The notes under the pieces were generated by a model, which was given only the letters and a program-made list of their open reading frames with translations, made no database searches and had not been told where the DNA came from. A stretch of 64,000 bases of DNA, taken from positions 41,025,822-41,089,821 of the forward strand of contig NC_064753.1 in the NCBI RefSeq assembly GCF_011397635.1. Direction: 5' to 3'. Positions 47,898-58,753 of this stretch are shown piece by piece; position 1 is the stretch's first letter; each line of letters starts with the position of its first letter. The position numbers and the translations under genes were made by a program. This DNA is from Epinephelus fuscoguttatus (Eukaryota > Chordata > Actinopteri > Perciformes > Serranidae).

Positions 47898-50800
47898 CTG
47901 TGGGACGATTCATGGAGAAAACTTTAACTGAAATGTAAATTTAGGCTCTGAAAATCTGCAGTGTTCATATTTCAGGGGCTGCATTGGAGCCATAATATAG
48001 TTTTAGTTTGTTCATTTTATCCTTATCTAAACACAAGGTAGATATAAATATACACGTGCAGTTGTTAAACTGAATACAGGGTGGAATATTCATGTGTGGA
48101 GTACAAATAGGTAAGCTCCAGGTAGTGGAAAGCACGTGTGGAATGGGAAGCAAACTGTTTGACTGTGTTATGTAAGCCTGTCGTGATAGCACGAAGTATC
48201 AGCGTGGAAAACTGAATTTGCTGAATGGAATAATGATTGAATATGGACAATGATGATGCCCTTCTTATGGTGAGCATGTGTATATTGTACTTAAATGCAC
48301 TTCATGTCTCTTTCTGCAATGTGTATGTTCACGTGGCAGCTTTAAAATCCAAGACAAATTTCCCTGAGGACAAATCAAATAATCTTAAATCCTGATATAT
48401 GATGCAGACAGACACTCTCACCTTCCAATGGCATTGAACAGAGAGACAATCTCCTGTCGGCTGAGCTGGAAACTGGGTCGCTGGACGGTGGATGTGGGCA
48501 GAGCTTCAATCTGTCGCTCTGAAAACAAAATCTTTAGCGATGTTCCTAATCCTTGGGTCTGATGACGAGAGAGAGATAGAGATCAAAACAAGGCAGCAAA
48601 TCAAAATTGTAGTGTAAGACACATACAGTGGCCTGAACGCATCATTTAACATTTATACACAGATCAGCAGTGGTGGAGGAAATACTGACACTGCACTGTA
48701 AAAACACTCAGTTACCAGTTAAAGTCCTGCACTGGAAATGTACTTAAGTAAAATTATGTAAGTATGTAGGTAGTTGAGAATTTTTTGAAGTGGGTTTGTA
48801 TGAAGTGCCACAGTCCCACAGTAGGTGGCAGTCAGCATGCCCCCAGTTTGAAACAGCAGGTAGCAGTAGCACCACAGAAGCTGACCAATGTTCTGCTGTG
48901 TGAGTGGGGCGGCAGCAAAATGTATTTTAGCCAGCTACAAAAAAATCAACATCAGTCTAATTGTACGCTATATTTATGATATTTTCCCCACTTTACCCTG
49001 CTGTCACACAGCCTTTAACGACAGGGGAACTGAAGCCATTATCTGCACTCTCTTCAGAGCTAGACTTCTTTGACAAAAACAGTAATTTTACGCCCCTTAA
49101 CAAAAGAGTTGCTGATCAGCTGCTGCCTCGATTGGTTAGTCTGTTTGTGTTATTGTGTGACTTTGGTGTTTTAAAGGGTTAGTTAAGATTCACCAAAGTC
49201 ACACAATAACACAAACTTATTAACCATTCGAGGTAGCGGTAGACTAGCAGCTCATGTTGTCTGTGAGGTAAAATTACTGTTTTTGTCAATGGAGTCTGGT
49301 GACTTTGAAGTGAGTATAGATAACAGCTTCAGTTCACTGTTGAAAAGGGCTAACTGACAGTAAGGTACACATATATAGAAAAAGACACATTTGCAAAATT
49401 TTATATTTACAGGTAAAATGTATCATTCTATTTATTGTTCAATTTAAAACAATACATAATATAAATAAATAAATAAATATTAAATAATAAATAAATAAAT
49501 AACATTTAAAAAAGAAAAAAAAGAAACTATGATATAGTATAGATATTTTTAGGTGGCTAGAATACATTTTGCTGCTTCCTGTGTTGACAGCAGTACATTG
49601 CTTCGTACAGTACATTGCTTGTTGTAGTTGGCTGAAGAGGAGCTCATTTTAGACTATTAACTAATCATCATTTTTACGTCATGGATTCATCTGCTGATAT
49701 TTTTCTCCACTGGTTTATACGCCCTTGATGTGTGTTGTATACAGAAATCTTAATTTATACAGTACCTAAAAAATGTAGTGAAATAAAAAGTACAATATTT
49801 CCCTGTGGATGTTGTGGAAGTTGAAGTATAAAGTGACATGAAGACATAAAAGACTCAAATAAAGTACAAGTACCTCAGATTTGTACTTCGGTACAGTACC
49901 TGAGTAAATGTAACTTAGTTACACTCCACCACTGCAGATCATATTACTCCTCATGCTGAACATCATTAATACAACTGCTGTAATAATGACTCGCCTGCAG
50001 TTTCCCCCACAGTCGACACTTGAAGCAGCCCACACAGTCCATGATCCTGGAGATGTTGAGGAAGGCCAGTCGGATGTCCTCCTGAAGGAAACACACTCAT
50101 GTCACTTTGATGACCAAAGAAAATGTGGTTTATAATATAATAACAAAACTGGGGGGTGTAGATAATGACTTGATTCTAATTAGAGTGTGAACAAGTCCTT
50201 CGTCGTCATTTAAGAGGAGTCTCTACACAGTCTTAAATATTCTTCTCATGCCCACAAAGACCTGCTGTCCATGTTAAAGAATCTGGTAATTTTCCAAAAA
50301 GAGGTCTGAAATGGTTGCTGACCTTCAGTTTGGCACCTTCCTTTTCATCCCCAGCAAATAAAGACGTCTCATCGAAGTGCAGAGGGAAAGATCTGGAGAG
50401 GGAAGTCAGCACAAACTGACTGGTTATACAGTGAATGTGACAGCAGCACAGGAAACAACACTGATGAGAACAAATGTCATTAGACATAATGGGCTGCTAT
50501 TTGAGTTTTACTTTCTCTGTTCATCTGTACTTATTTCCATCTTGTGCTGCTGCAACAACTAACCCTCCAGCCCAGTCACCAGAGGAAAACGTTGCCATTA
50601 CACATCTCTGCAAACTTTTTTGACTAAAAATAATGATTAAAAAAATCTGTGTGGAACTGCAAAACACATTTGAGGCTTTTAATGAAGGTAAAACAGCCTG
50701 TGACGTCCAAATTAGGCTCTACTAACAGTCTAAATGAACATTCATTCATTTACCACAAGGTGGCGACTCTGCAGGACACTATTCATGATCATTTGGTACT

Positions 50801-53800
50801 TGAACTTGGCAGAGGTGGCAGTGACAGCAAACAAATCTGTCCAAGCACGACTAAATTCTCTATTTCATTCCAAAACTTTTACTTTTTTGGATTTAGCATC
50901 CGTAGACTTGACTATTCTAACAAAGTTCTCTCTGGCCATCCCACCAAACTCATTAACAGGCTTCTAATCATTCAAAACTCTAACCAAATCATCTGACTAC
51001 ACTGGCTGTCTGTTCAATAGCAAGTTGACTACAAAAACCTTCTGCTCACCTTCAAAGCCCTCCACAACCTAGCCCCCACCTATCTCTCTGACCTTCTCCA
51101 GGAATACACCGCCTCCCACTGCCTGTGCTCTTCCTCTGCTGGTCTCCTGAGCATTCCCACCTCACGCCTCAGCACCATGGGTGCCAGGGCTTTCAGCTTC
51201 ACCGCCCCCAGGAACTGGAACTCCCTACCCCCATACATCCGACAGTCCAACAACATAACATCCTTCAAAACCCATCTCAAAACCCTCCTGTTCAAGCTGA
51301 CTGACTATACTATTTAACAACCTTACTGTTTTTATCACAGTGTGTGTGCCCAGTTTGTATCTGTTGCCTCAGACTGACCGGGCCAGCTGCAGGATCTCCA
51401 GCAGCAGCTCTTTGTGTCTCTGGTCCTCCTCCGGTCTGCCGGTGTACAGCTGGAAGGACGGCTGCTGGAAGAAGGGCAGAACTTTGGCCAGCGCCCGCAG
51501 CTCGATCAGGAACAGGAAGTAGAGGTTGCGGAGTCTCTTGGGCCCCTCGCCGGCCGTCAGCTCCGAATCAAAACGCTGTCTGAACTCTGACACATTGTGA
51601 CCCCACTTCTTCTGGAACCAGCTGTCTGAAGGAAAGAAAGGGTTAACACAGAGAGAGTTTACCTTTTTTGGATTCTCCGTTCCGTATGGAGGCATGCAAG
51701 AAAAATAAAGATTTCCTTAAAGTTTTTGTCACAAATTTAAGGAAACATGCGGGGAGTAACTGATAACATTTTGATTGACATTCACTCCGTCTGTCCTCGC
51801 TGCTGACTTATTGTTTTCCTCATGAATCAAAAGGTAGAATAAATGACTGAATGAGTCAGTGAGGGTTTATGACAGTGTTCTCACCATCCAAGAGGTATCT
51901 GGCACTCAGGTGTATGTTGATGCTGGCATGGAGGCCGGAGACAAGCCGGTAGAAAGCCCTCTTCTCTACACACTGACCTGAGACAAAGAGAGACACAAAC
52001 ACACAGAGCTGACAAAAACTGGACCAAAAAAACCCACAAAAACAATAAACAAAACAGTTTTCCGCTGTTCAGATGAAATGTCAGCTCACCTTCCAGCCAG
52101 CTGTAGAAGGTCTTTGCTGTAAATGAATAAACACAATGTTGTTGTAACTTGTCAGACACACACAGGCACAAAACTACAGTCCAAATAAAGTGGATCATGA
52201 TGCAATGAGACACTAAAGGCCTCTTACCTTCATTTCCTGAGCTGCTGTGGAACGAGTTGGGAATCAGAGGTCGCTTGATGGTGTATGGTCTGTGAGGGGG
52301 AAGTAAAAGAGAGACAGTGATGAAGTGTGATTCATTCATGCATTCATTTCACACAACTCATGAAGTATAATCAAAGTCTCATTTATCCAGTTGTGTGTTC
52401 AGTATTTCACACACACATACATTTTTATTAAAACGTTACAATTGTGTTGTATTACACTTAAATATTCAAGTAAAAACAACTGAGGCTAATCAAGTTTATT
52501 TCATTATTCATCAAAATAAAGACTCTTAGTCTTGTTTTATCTGTGTTTTAGGGTGGAAGTTTCTTATGTTACATACAAGAAGTCAAAATCTAAAGATCAT
52601 CCACTATTCTGAACTGTATGTATTGCATCATCCTGTAAGTGTTTACTTGAAGCAGTTCTCCTCATAGATGCTGTTCCAGATCTGCCAGGTCTCTGGTCCT
52701 TTGTAGCCCGTGTAGCGCTCCGGGTTCAGCAGCAGGTCGACATGCTGGGAGTCCGGTGACTCCTCGTCTAGAAAACAGCAACACTTCAGTCAGCTGTAAG
52801 AAACTATAACGACGACTTTTCCTCAGCCAAGTTTGATCCCAAACAAATAAAACTAAAGTAAAAAGTGGAGACACTAGCAGACACCTGTGTGGCATACTAA
52901 CAATAACCCACCAAGGTCAGACAGTAACCATTGAATTGAAATAGTTTTAAGAAATCTAAATACAAAGAAACTGATCTGTGTTGCATTAAATGGCATGAAG
53001 TATTTATACATTCTCTGGTGTTGATTGTTACTTACACATCCTTTACATCATGTTCCCTGAAAATACTCTTCACAATATGCTGTTATGTTTTCTAAGAATG
53101 ACAAAGCTCAATCTTATCTTCATGTTCCCTAAAAATGTATTTGTTTCCTTCCCTACATTTCCAAAAACGAATATATTATCCTTATGTTTCAAAAATGGTT
53201 TATATTCTTTTGTTTCCCTAATAATTCAATATATTTTTCATCATGTTCCCTAAAAATATGCTTTACAATATGTTAACAAAACATGTTTTTCTCCCTTCAG
53301 ATGTTTTCCTTTTTATTCATATTTCCAAAAAGATGTATTTTATCATTATGTTCCCCTAAAAAGATTATATTCCTTCAGTTCTGTTCCCTAATAATGCTAT
53401 ATGTTCCCTAAAAATATTCCTGACACTATGTTCTCTGAATTTCCATTATGTTTCCGAAACATTTTTCAATCTTCTAATTGTGGTCCCTAAAATTTATGAA
53501 TTATTTACATTGTGTTCCCAAAAATATTGTAAATTTTCATCCTTAGATTTTTTTTTGGAGGGGGGGGGGGGGGGACATTTTAGCCTTTAATTGACAGGAC
53601 AGACAAGTGTAAAAGGGGGAGAGAGAGAGGGGGAGTGACATGCAGGAAATGGCCACAGGCTGGAGTTGAATCCGGGCCCCTGCGGCAACAGCCTTGTACA
53701 TGGGGCGCCTGCTCTACCACTAAGCCACCGACGCCCCGTAAATTTTCATCCTTTACAATCCCTACAAAACAATCTATTCTATTCTTCCTTTATTCTTAAG

Positions 53801-54790
53801 TCTTAACATTAATTTCATTAACACATGGTGTAGTTTTACCATCATATTCCCTATTCTTTTTTAATTTGCATATCAAAACCACTACGTATGCTGATAACAG
53901 CAAATATAGAGGATAACTTCTTGGAATATGTAAACCTAAAAAGACACTGCCATGTGTCAATCAGCTGGTCTGTGTTTTTTATTTGTAATTAACTATTCTT
54001 TCATATATGGGATATGACATCTAATTTCATTCATCTTCTAACCGCTTCATCCTCTTGAGGGTCGCGGGGGGGCTGGAGCCTATCCCAGCTACATCGGGCG
54101 AGAGGCAGGGTACACCCTGGACAGGTCGCCAGACTATCACAGGGCTGACACATAGAGATAGACAACCATTCACGCTCACATTCACACCTACGGACAATTT
54201 AGAGTCACCAATTAACCTGCATGTCTTTGGACTGTGGGAGGAAGCCGGAGTGCCCAGAGAGGACCCACGCAAACACAGGGAGAACACGCACAGAAGGGAT
54301 CCCACACCCGGGATCGAACCGGCAACCCTCTTGCTGTGAGGCGACAGTGCTAACCACCACACCACCATGCCGACATCTAATTCACTAAATAAAAATGCAT
54401 AAAAGTTTGTTTGTTTTTGTTTGGTCAGTAAGACATTTGCTCTGCTGATGGATTGAAACGTACCATCAACCACGCAAAAGCGTTCGGCCTCATCGTCGTG
54501 TTTGCTCCAGTTGAGCAGAGCCTTTCTGGTCTCGTCACTGGACATGAAAACAGAGACATCTGTTAGTTCAACTTCACCTGGTCAGCTCAATTATTATATT
54601 ATATTACACACAAACGTCAACAAGACCCAGTATTAATAACAGTGTGAATATGTGTATTATCTTAATGTTTGCACAGCGATCTCATAGTGTTTTATATCTT
54701 GACCCACCTTAAAGAAACATCCACAGCTCCGAGATGCTCCGCCTGCTCACAATCAACTGGCTGCTCATTTACCTCTGCTGAATACTGAAT

Positions 54791-54824
<34 letters not shown>

Positions 54825-57739
54825 ACAAATACAAACACACACAATCACATAATTTATGATATTTTATATATGGATATCAAAATCTGGTTTAAGCATTTGA
54901 GGATTTGGGGCCACTAATGAGTGCTATAGAAAAATCTTTCCACAAATACTTAAATTATGGTTTTAAAAAGTGAACACATCCTGACTGACTCACCTTGTGG
55001 TGTGGGGAGGACCTGATCCCTTCTGGCACTTCATTCTGTGGACACACAAGAGTTTAATGAGTCTGATGTGAATACAGGTGAGTGTTTACAGCAGGTAGAA
55101 GAGGTGAGAGGGAGGAACTCACAGGAGAGCAGGGCTTCACAGCACAGTGCTTTAGACCACACTGACTGCTCGACGTCCAGAACGGACACTCCTTGTTCAG
55201 GTTCACCTGCAGAGGATCAACACAAGTCCTCAGCAACACACAGTAAATCTATATGCGTGTGTGTGTGTGTGTGTGTGTGTTATCCATCAGGTCACCTCAC
55301 CTTGTAGAACCTGAAATAGTCCGACTCCAGAAGAGTTTGAAGTTTGGGGAACAGCTTGTCGTTGTTAAAGCCATCGATGGTCTCCACATCACACGTGCAG
55401 TCGTCCAGGTCTCCTGTGACCTTTGTTAGATAGATAGAGGGGAAACACAAACAGCTTCTTATCCTCTGAGATGATGACTGTAACTGTAGTTACTTTTCAA
55501 ATTAAGATTTTACGGTCACAGCTCTGGCTGTGAACATAGTGTTTTCCCATTTCCCTAGTGTTTCCCTGCCCCCCTCCCCTTTCTGTCTCTGTGTGTATAT
55601 GTGCCTGTCTCTGGAGGGCAGGGCTACTGCAATCAAGCACCTGGCTGAACTTCATCAGCCTCAGTACAAGAGCCCAAGCTTCACCTCCACTATTAATAGT
55701 TTGAATATTTATTTATCCTAAGTGTTGTTAGTTAGATTTTTCTAACGTGATTCCTCCTTGTGTTTAGATTTTTGCCAGTGTCTTCTCCTCATGTCAGTAC
55801 ACTCCAACGACCAGTTCAGAGAGGACTCTTCAACCTGTCTACAGCCTCCATTTACTCAGCCTTGATCATTAAGCCTTGTGCCAGCACCTTGTGCTACTCA
55901 TAAGCTCAGTGAACTCTTATTCTGCCTTTTGAGTCTATTTTTGGGTTCCATGTATTACTACAACCCTTAACATTTACATTAAAAAAATGTCCAGCTTCTA
56001 AAAGATGGAGGGAATTTGGGTGGAAGCATTTAATCTGCCTTTTTACCACACCTTACATAAAAAAATAAACAAGTGGGCACACAGCAGCAATGCTGGAGAC
56101 AATGCGGGCAGTTGAATGCCAATCATTCACATATTTTCTGGTCATATATAAAAATACAGCCATTCTGAGACAGGGTTACTCAGATTCTCGAGGATATTTT
56201 ATGTTACAAGATTCCTAAGGATCTCCGGATTGTTTGATACCAGGTGACATAATTCTAAAGGAGGACATGTACCTCTTCAGAATCTTGACACTTGCATGTA
56301 AAAAGGCCATCACGAGGAGCTGGTTGAAGGGTGACCCTCCAACATTAGAGCAGTGGCTGGACATCGTAGAGGAATTATATTCCATGGAAAAATTGACTCA
56401 CTATCTAAGGACTAAAGCAGGGATCCATGAAAAACACTGGACTAAATGGACGGCACTACAAGACCAATTATGGGTCGTGTTCCCAGCTGACATGATAAAA
56501 ATAAGTCAATAAGTTAAAAAAAAAAAAAAAGAAGGAAAAAAAAAACAGTGTGTTAAAGACTAAACCAGTGGTTGATCTAGCTTGGCCCCATTGTCATGTT
56601 ACAGACATCTTTGAGGTGTTGATAAGACTTTTCTCCTCTTAACTTCTCAGTTGATTTTATCTAAACAACTGTTTGATTCCCAAAGAGATCAAATCTGACA
56701 GCATTCACATAAAAATCAAATATGAGTGGAAAAAACTGAATATGTATTTGTGCATCAGAACTTTGTTTTTCCTTCTTTCCTCTCTCATTTATCATCTCAC
56801 CACCCTCGGATTTATCTAGTGACCGTTTAGAGTGCCCTAACCCCCAGGCTGGGAACTACTGGACTAAACTACCACACTTTACTCTTGAAACCAGTTAAAA
56901 CCAGCTGCACTGGCCACTGCTTACACATTGATTCATCAGTATTAATAATCTAACATACTGATCTTGGGGTGACTAATAACTCTGACTACACAGGTGTCAG
57001 CGGTAGAGGAAGTATTCAGATATTTTACTTGAGTAAAAGTAGCCACACTGCAGTGAACAAATACTCTACTGCATTCATAATCTTACTGAACTAGAAGTAC
57101 AAAAACATACGCATCAAAATATACTTAAAGTACCAAAAGTAAAAGTACTCACTGTGCAGGGAGGGGCATTTCTGAATCACATGTATGATGCATTGATTTG
57201 TTCATCATTTTATGATGCAACCACAGAGGGTGGAGGTCATTTTAACTACTTTATATACTGCTGAGTGTCTTAAGCTATAATACATCTTACTTTTTTAGCT
57301 GATTTATATTGTGGTTTAATAATCAGAATATTTACAGTAACTTAAGCTGTCACATAAATGTAGTGGAGCAAATATTGCGCTCTAAAATGTAGTGATGTAC
57401 AACTATTAATGACACAAGTTCAAGTCAGTTCAAGGATTCCTACAGTTATCTATGTTCCCCTGACACCTATAGGCCTGTTATATACACTTTTTAAAAAGCC
57501 TGTAGGCTTTAATTTACTCTACACGTATCTTTTAATTACTTTTACTTGTCTTTCAAATCAACACACGGATGTATTAAAGAGTGTAAAAGTCCCATTACAA
57601 CAGAAGCTACAAGCAGGATGCTGGATCCAATGACTAAAAACAAATACCAGGTTATTTAAGTGTCGCTCACCTGACAGAAGCACCTGCTGTCTGCACATCC
57701 GGTCACCTGGAGGAGGAGCAGGAGGACCACCAGCTTCAT
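47837..57739 (-). CDS. ero1a: ERO1-like alpha, ER thiol oxidase (endoplasmic oxidoreductin 1), fifteen coding exons
   Basis: The CDS joins 57739-57671, 55420-55301, 55206-55123, 55035-54994, 54784-54708, 54537-54464, 52767-52647, 52289-52228, 52116-52090, 51977-51885, 51625-51379, 50392-50323, 50081-49995, 48558-48422 and 47897-47837. The total is 1371 nt, 456 aa, against 468 aa in human ERO1A. ERO1 is an FAD enzyme that reoxidises protein disulfide isomerase and passes electrons to O2, yielding H2O2, in the ER lumen. Visible: a hydrophobic signal peptide (residues 1-14); the shuttle pair C79/C84 in SQCGLKHC with C89 after it; a further conserved cysteine in [13 protein letters not shown]-region motifs [11 protein letters not shown] and SGLHASIN; and the active site C378-V-G-C381-F-K-C384. 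[10 protein letters not shown] and FPLHFDE agree with ERO1A rather than ERO1B. All introns are GT-AG except the one after exon 13, which has a GC donor. Confidence 0.95.
48422..48558 (-). CDS. ero1a: ero1a coding exon 14
   Basis: 137 nt, encoding [20 protein letters not shown], a short variable piece, then [17 protein letters not shown]. It ends two bases into Arg. Confidence 0.95.
48668..49934. mobile_element. hAT-like element with 8-bp target duplication, hosting a fold-back insert
   Basis: Ends CAGTGGTGG and CCACCACTG, flanked by CAGATCAG (48660-48667) and CAGATCAT (49935-49942), a 7/8 match as expected for hAT. The outer parts carry the usual ACTTAAGTA motifs; the middle is another element. 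It lies in the GC-AG intron of ero1a. Confidence 0.75.
48790..49610. mobile_element. Fold-back element nested in the hAT-like element
   Basis: Inverted arms meet at a hairpin: 49143-49168 pairs perfectly (26 bp) with 49191-49216 across a 22-nt loop. Pairing extends imperfectly outward (GACAAAAACAGTAATTTTAC and GCAGCAAAATGTATT have inverse partners). Words such as TTTTAGCCA(C/G)CTACAAAAA are shared with 59226-59932. Confidence 0.7.
49995..50081 (-). CDS. ero1a: ero1a coding exon 13 (CxxCxxC active site, GC donor)
   Basis: 87 nt, residues 363-391: [19 protein letters not shown] then [11 protein letters not shown]381/C384 form the inner active-site pair next to FAD. The exon ends CTGCAG and the intron starts GCGAGT, a GC-AG donor; conserved WGKLQ/TQGLGT across the junction fixes the boundary. 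Confidence 0.95.
50323..50392 (-). CDS. ero1a: ero1a coding exon 12
   Basis: 70 nt, encoding [20 protein letters not shown] then AKLK, phase 0 at its end. Confidence 0.96.
50860..51320 (+). pseudogene. L2-type LINE 3' end fragment
   Basis: Frame-shifted pieces of a reverse-transcriptase C-terminus: [20 protein letters not shown], then [20 protein letters not shown], then [20 protein letters not shown] and [10 protein letters not shown]. This pattern is typical of L2/CR1-like elements in fish. It lies in the ero1a intron between coding exons 11 and 12, antisense to the gene. Confidence 0.85.
51379..51625 (-). CDS. ero1a: ero1a coding exon 11
   Basis: 247 nt, the longest exon, from [20 protein letters not shown] through [20 protein letters not shown] to LLLEILQLA. 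It ends in phase 2 with donor GTCAGT. Confidence 0.96.
51885..51977 (-). CDS. ero1a: ero1a coding exon 10 (FAD-binding helix)
   Basis: 93 nt, encoding [20 protein letters not shown] then [18 protein letters not shown] contributes FAD contacts in ERO1. Confidence 0.96.
52090..52116 (-). CDS. ero1a: ero1a coding exon 9 (27-nt micro-exon)
   Basis: Only 27 nt, encoding AKTFYSWLE with split Gly codons at both ends. TFYSWLEG is invariant in ERO1A, so the micro-exon is needed to keep frame and motif. Confidence 0.93.
52228..52289 (-). CDS. ero1a: ero1a coding exon 8
   Basis: 62 nt, encoding [20 protein letters not shown]. The TIKRPL part is conserved; the Ser-rich remainder is the variable loop of the family. 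Confidence 0.94.
52647..52767 (-). CDS. ero1a: ero1a coding exon 7 (FAD region)
   Basis: 121 nt, encoding [24 protein letters not shown] and [11 protein letters not shown]. It ends two bases into a Lys codon (donor GTAAAC), completed by exon 8. Confidence 0.96.
53040..53790. repeat. Degenerate TTCCCTAAAAAT minisatellite split by a SINE
   Basis: The ATGTTCCCTAAAAATAT word recurs about every 30-55 bp between 53048 and 53545, with a short remainder after the SINE. It lies in the ero1a intron between coding exons 6 and 7. Confidence 0.65.
53545..53737 (-). repeat. Young tRNA-derived SINE with 16-bp target duplication
   Basis: Minus-strand copy of the 24104-24304 family (head GGGGCGTCGGTGGCTTAGTG) ending in a long homopolymer region (T9, then G15 on the plus strand). 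Perfect duplications GTAAATTTTCATCCTT at 53529-53544 and 53738-53753. Confidence 0.92.
54030..54370 (-). repeat. tRNA-derived SINE
   Basis: Minus strand: head GGCATGGTGGTGTGGTGGTT, box A-like TGGTTAGCACTG, box B GGTTCGATCCC, body with CCTCCCACAGTCCAAAGAC, and 3' end near CCTCAAGAGGATGAAGCGGT. Full-length copy of the family at 42540 and 42960. Confidence 0.8.
54464..54537 (-). CDS. ero1a: ero1a coding exon 6
   Basis: 74 nt, encoding [19 protein letters not shown] and FCVVD. It corresponds to human LQWTKHDDSSDNFCEAD. Confidence 0.95.
54708..54784 (-). CDS. ero1a: ero1a coding exon 5
   Basis: 77 nt, residues 106-130 plus two bases of Ser131. [12 protein letters not shown] carries a conserved regulatory-region cysteine. 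A (CA/TG)n run lies directly on the acceptor side. Confidence 0.93.
54791..54816. repeat. (CA)13 microsatellite next to ero1a exon 5
   Basis: Begins 7 bp outside the exon 5 acceptor boundary; TG run in the transcript. Confidence 0.9.
54994..55035 (-). CDS. ero1a: ero1a coding exon 4
   Basis: 42 nt, residues 92-105 ([14 protein letters not shown]), equal to the VPDGIKSASYK region of the human protein. Confidence 0.9.
55123..55206 (-). CDS. ero1a: ero1a coding exon 3 (shuttle disulfide)
   Basis: 84 nt, residues 64-91. CPFW is followed by [13 protein letters not shown], which holds the outer shuttle cysteines C79 and C84 and the regulatory-type C89. The 94-nt intron on its 5' side is largely a (CA)n tract. 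Confidence 0.96.
55257..55280. repeat. (TG)12 microsatellite in the 94-nt ero1a intron
   Basis: CA run in the transcript between coding exons 2 and 3. Confidence 0.9.
55301..55420 (-). CDS. ero1a: ero1a coding exon 2
   Basis: 120 nt, residues 24-63. It encodes [18 protein letters not shown] and [10 protein letters not shown], both strongly conserved in ERO1A. Confidence 0.96.
55935..56545 (+). pseudogene. L1-like LINE 3' end with poly(A) tail
   Basis: The last open piece (56234-56512) encodes [40 protein letters not shown] and [14 protein letters not shown], typical of the ORF2 C-terminus of L1-like elements. Upstream, frame-shifted cysteine-region remnants are seen. An A-rich tail follows at 56517-56545. 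It lies in the first ero1a intron, antisense. Confidence 0.8.
57000..57420. mobile_element. Partial hAT-like MITE
   Basis: Left end CAGCGGTAGAGGAAGTATTC and body TACTTAAAGTACCAAAAGTA of the 48668 family. The right end is not recognisable. Confidence 0.5.
57671..57739 (-). CDS. ero1a: ero1a coding exon 1 (signal peptide)
   Basis: Residues 1-23. The ATG at 57739 opens [15 protein letters not shown], a clear signal peptide, followed by CFC, the first luminal cysteines. Donor GTGAGC, phase 0. Confidence 0.92.
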
Positions 57740-57920
57740 AACCGCCTCTCCTCTGTTTTAAACTACCCTATATATATATGTATAAAAGAGGAAAGCTTCA
57801 CTTCAGTAGTTTAACAGCAGAATGAGGCTGTGAGCGGTGAGAGGAGGTGAGCTCATGTGAAGTGCTGCTTCCTGCCACTTCCTCATTTCCAGTCCGCTAC
57901 GTGTAGTACGTGACCTGTTG
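57740..57920 (-). promoter_or_regulatory. ero1a: ero1a proximal promoter with TATA-like run and two ACGTG motifs
   Basis: Upstream of the ATG on the minus strand lies a TATATA run (about 57770-57780), which would place a start site close to the ATG. ACGTG cores occur at 57899-57903 and 57908-57912, about 160-175 bp upstream. ACGTG is the core of hypoxia response elements, and mammalian ERO1A is a known HIF-1 target; use here is inferred. Confidence 0.45.
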
Positions 57921-58753
57921 ATCAGCTGCGTTACTCACACGATGTCACATTCACTGTAACTCTCACTGTGTTCACATGTAAACACACTGGCCGGATATCT
58001 GTTTTTATTTATTTATTTATTTTAAACTGGAAGTGGATTTTCTTCCTGTTCGCTCTTAAAACTCTCCGAGTGAAACCATGAAGCCTACTTTCTTCATTTA
58101 TTACAATACACTAAAACAGAATTTATGCATCGAAAAAATATCAAAAAAAATATATTTTAAAATTCAATTAATTATACATGTTTTAATAGGCCTAAAACGA
58201 AACAAACGAACATTTTACAAACTTATAGCCTGCGGCGTTATTTCACGACAGGATAATGTGAGTTCGCTAATTTTGTAAAATAATGTTATTATGTTTTTAA
58301 AGTGTCTACAAACCTGCTGATTATCAAACTCAATATAATTTTCTCCTGTTTTATGACATTTAAATTTAATTTTATATGTTTATGTGCAGTTCAGTTTCAA
58401 GTATGTGACGTCTCTGTGATGTAATACCAGAGGCAGCCACACAGTGGAGCTATACGACACGGATTTATGTACCTTTACACTTAAAGGGACATCCCACTGA
58501 AATAAACTCATCAACAAAATGTACTAGACTTTAAAAAGAGAAAGTAAAAATACTCATTTATGCAGTAAAATTTTCTCTATCTGTGTTTTATTATTACACA
58601 TGATGGTTTGGATTAATAAGTAGTACTTGTGCTCAAGTAAAGGATCTGATACTTCTTCTGCTCCATCATCCAAGTGAAGTAACAGTAGGCCAAACACTTT
58701 TTGAGTGCAGACGGCTTAAATCTTTTACATAGTGACATATTTCATGAACTCAT

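Noticed and set aside
51080..51320. Open frames between ero1a exons 11 and 12 as extra ero1a coding sequence.
   Set aside because: The plus-strand reading is a clear L2-type reverse-transcriptase end; the minus-strand frame is its shadow.
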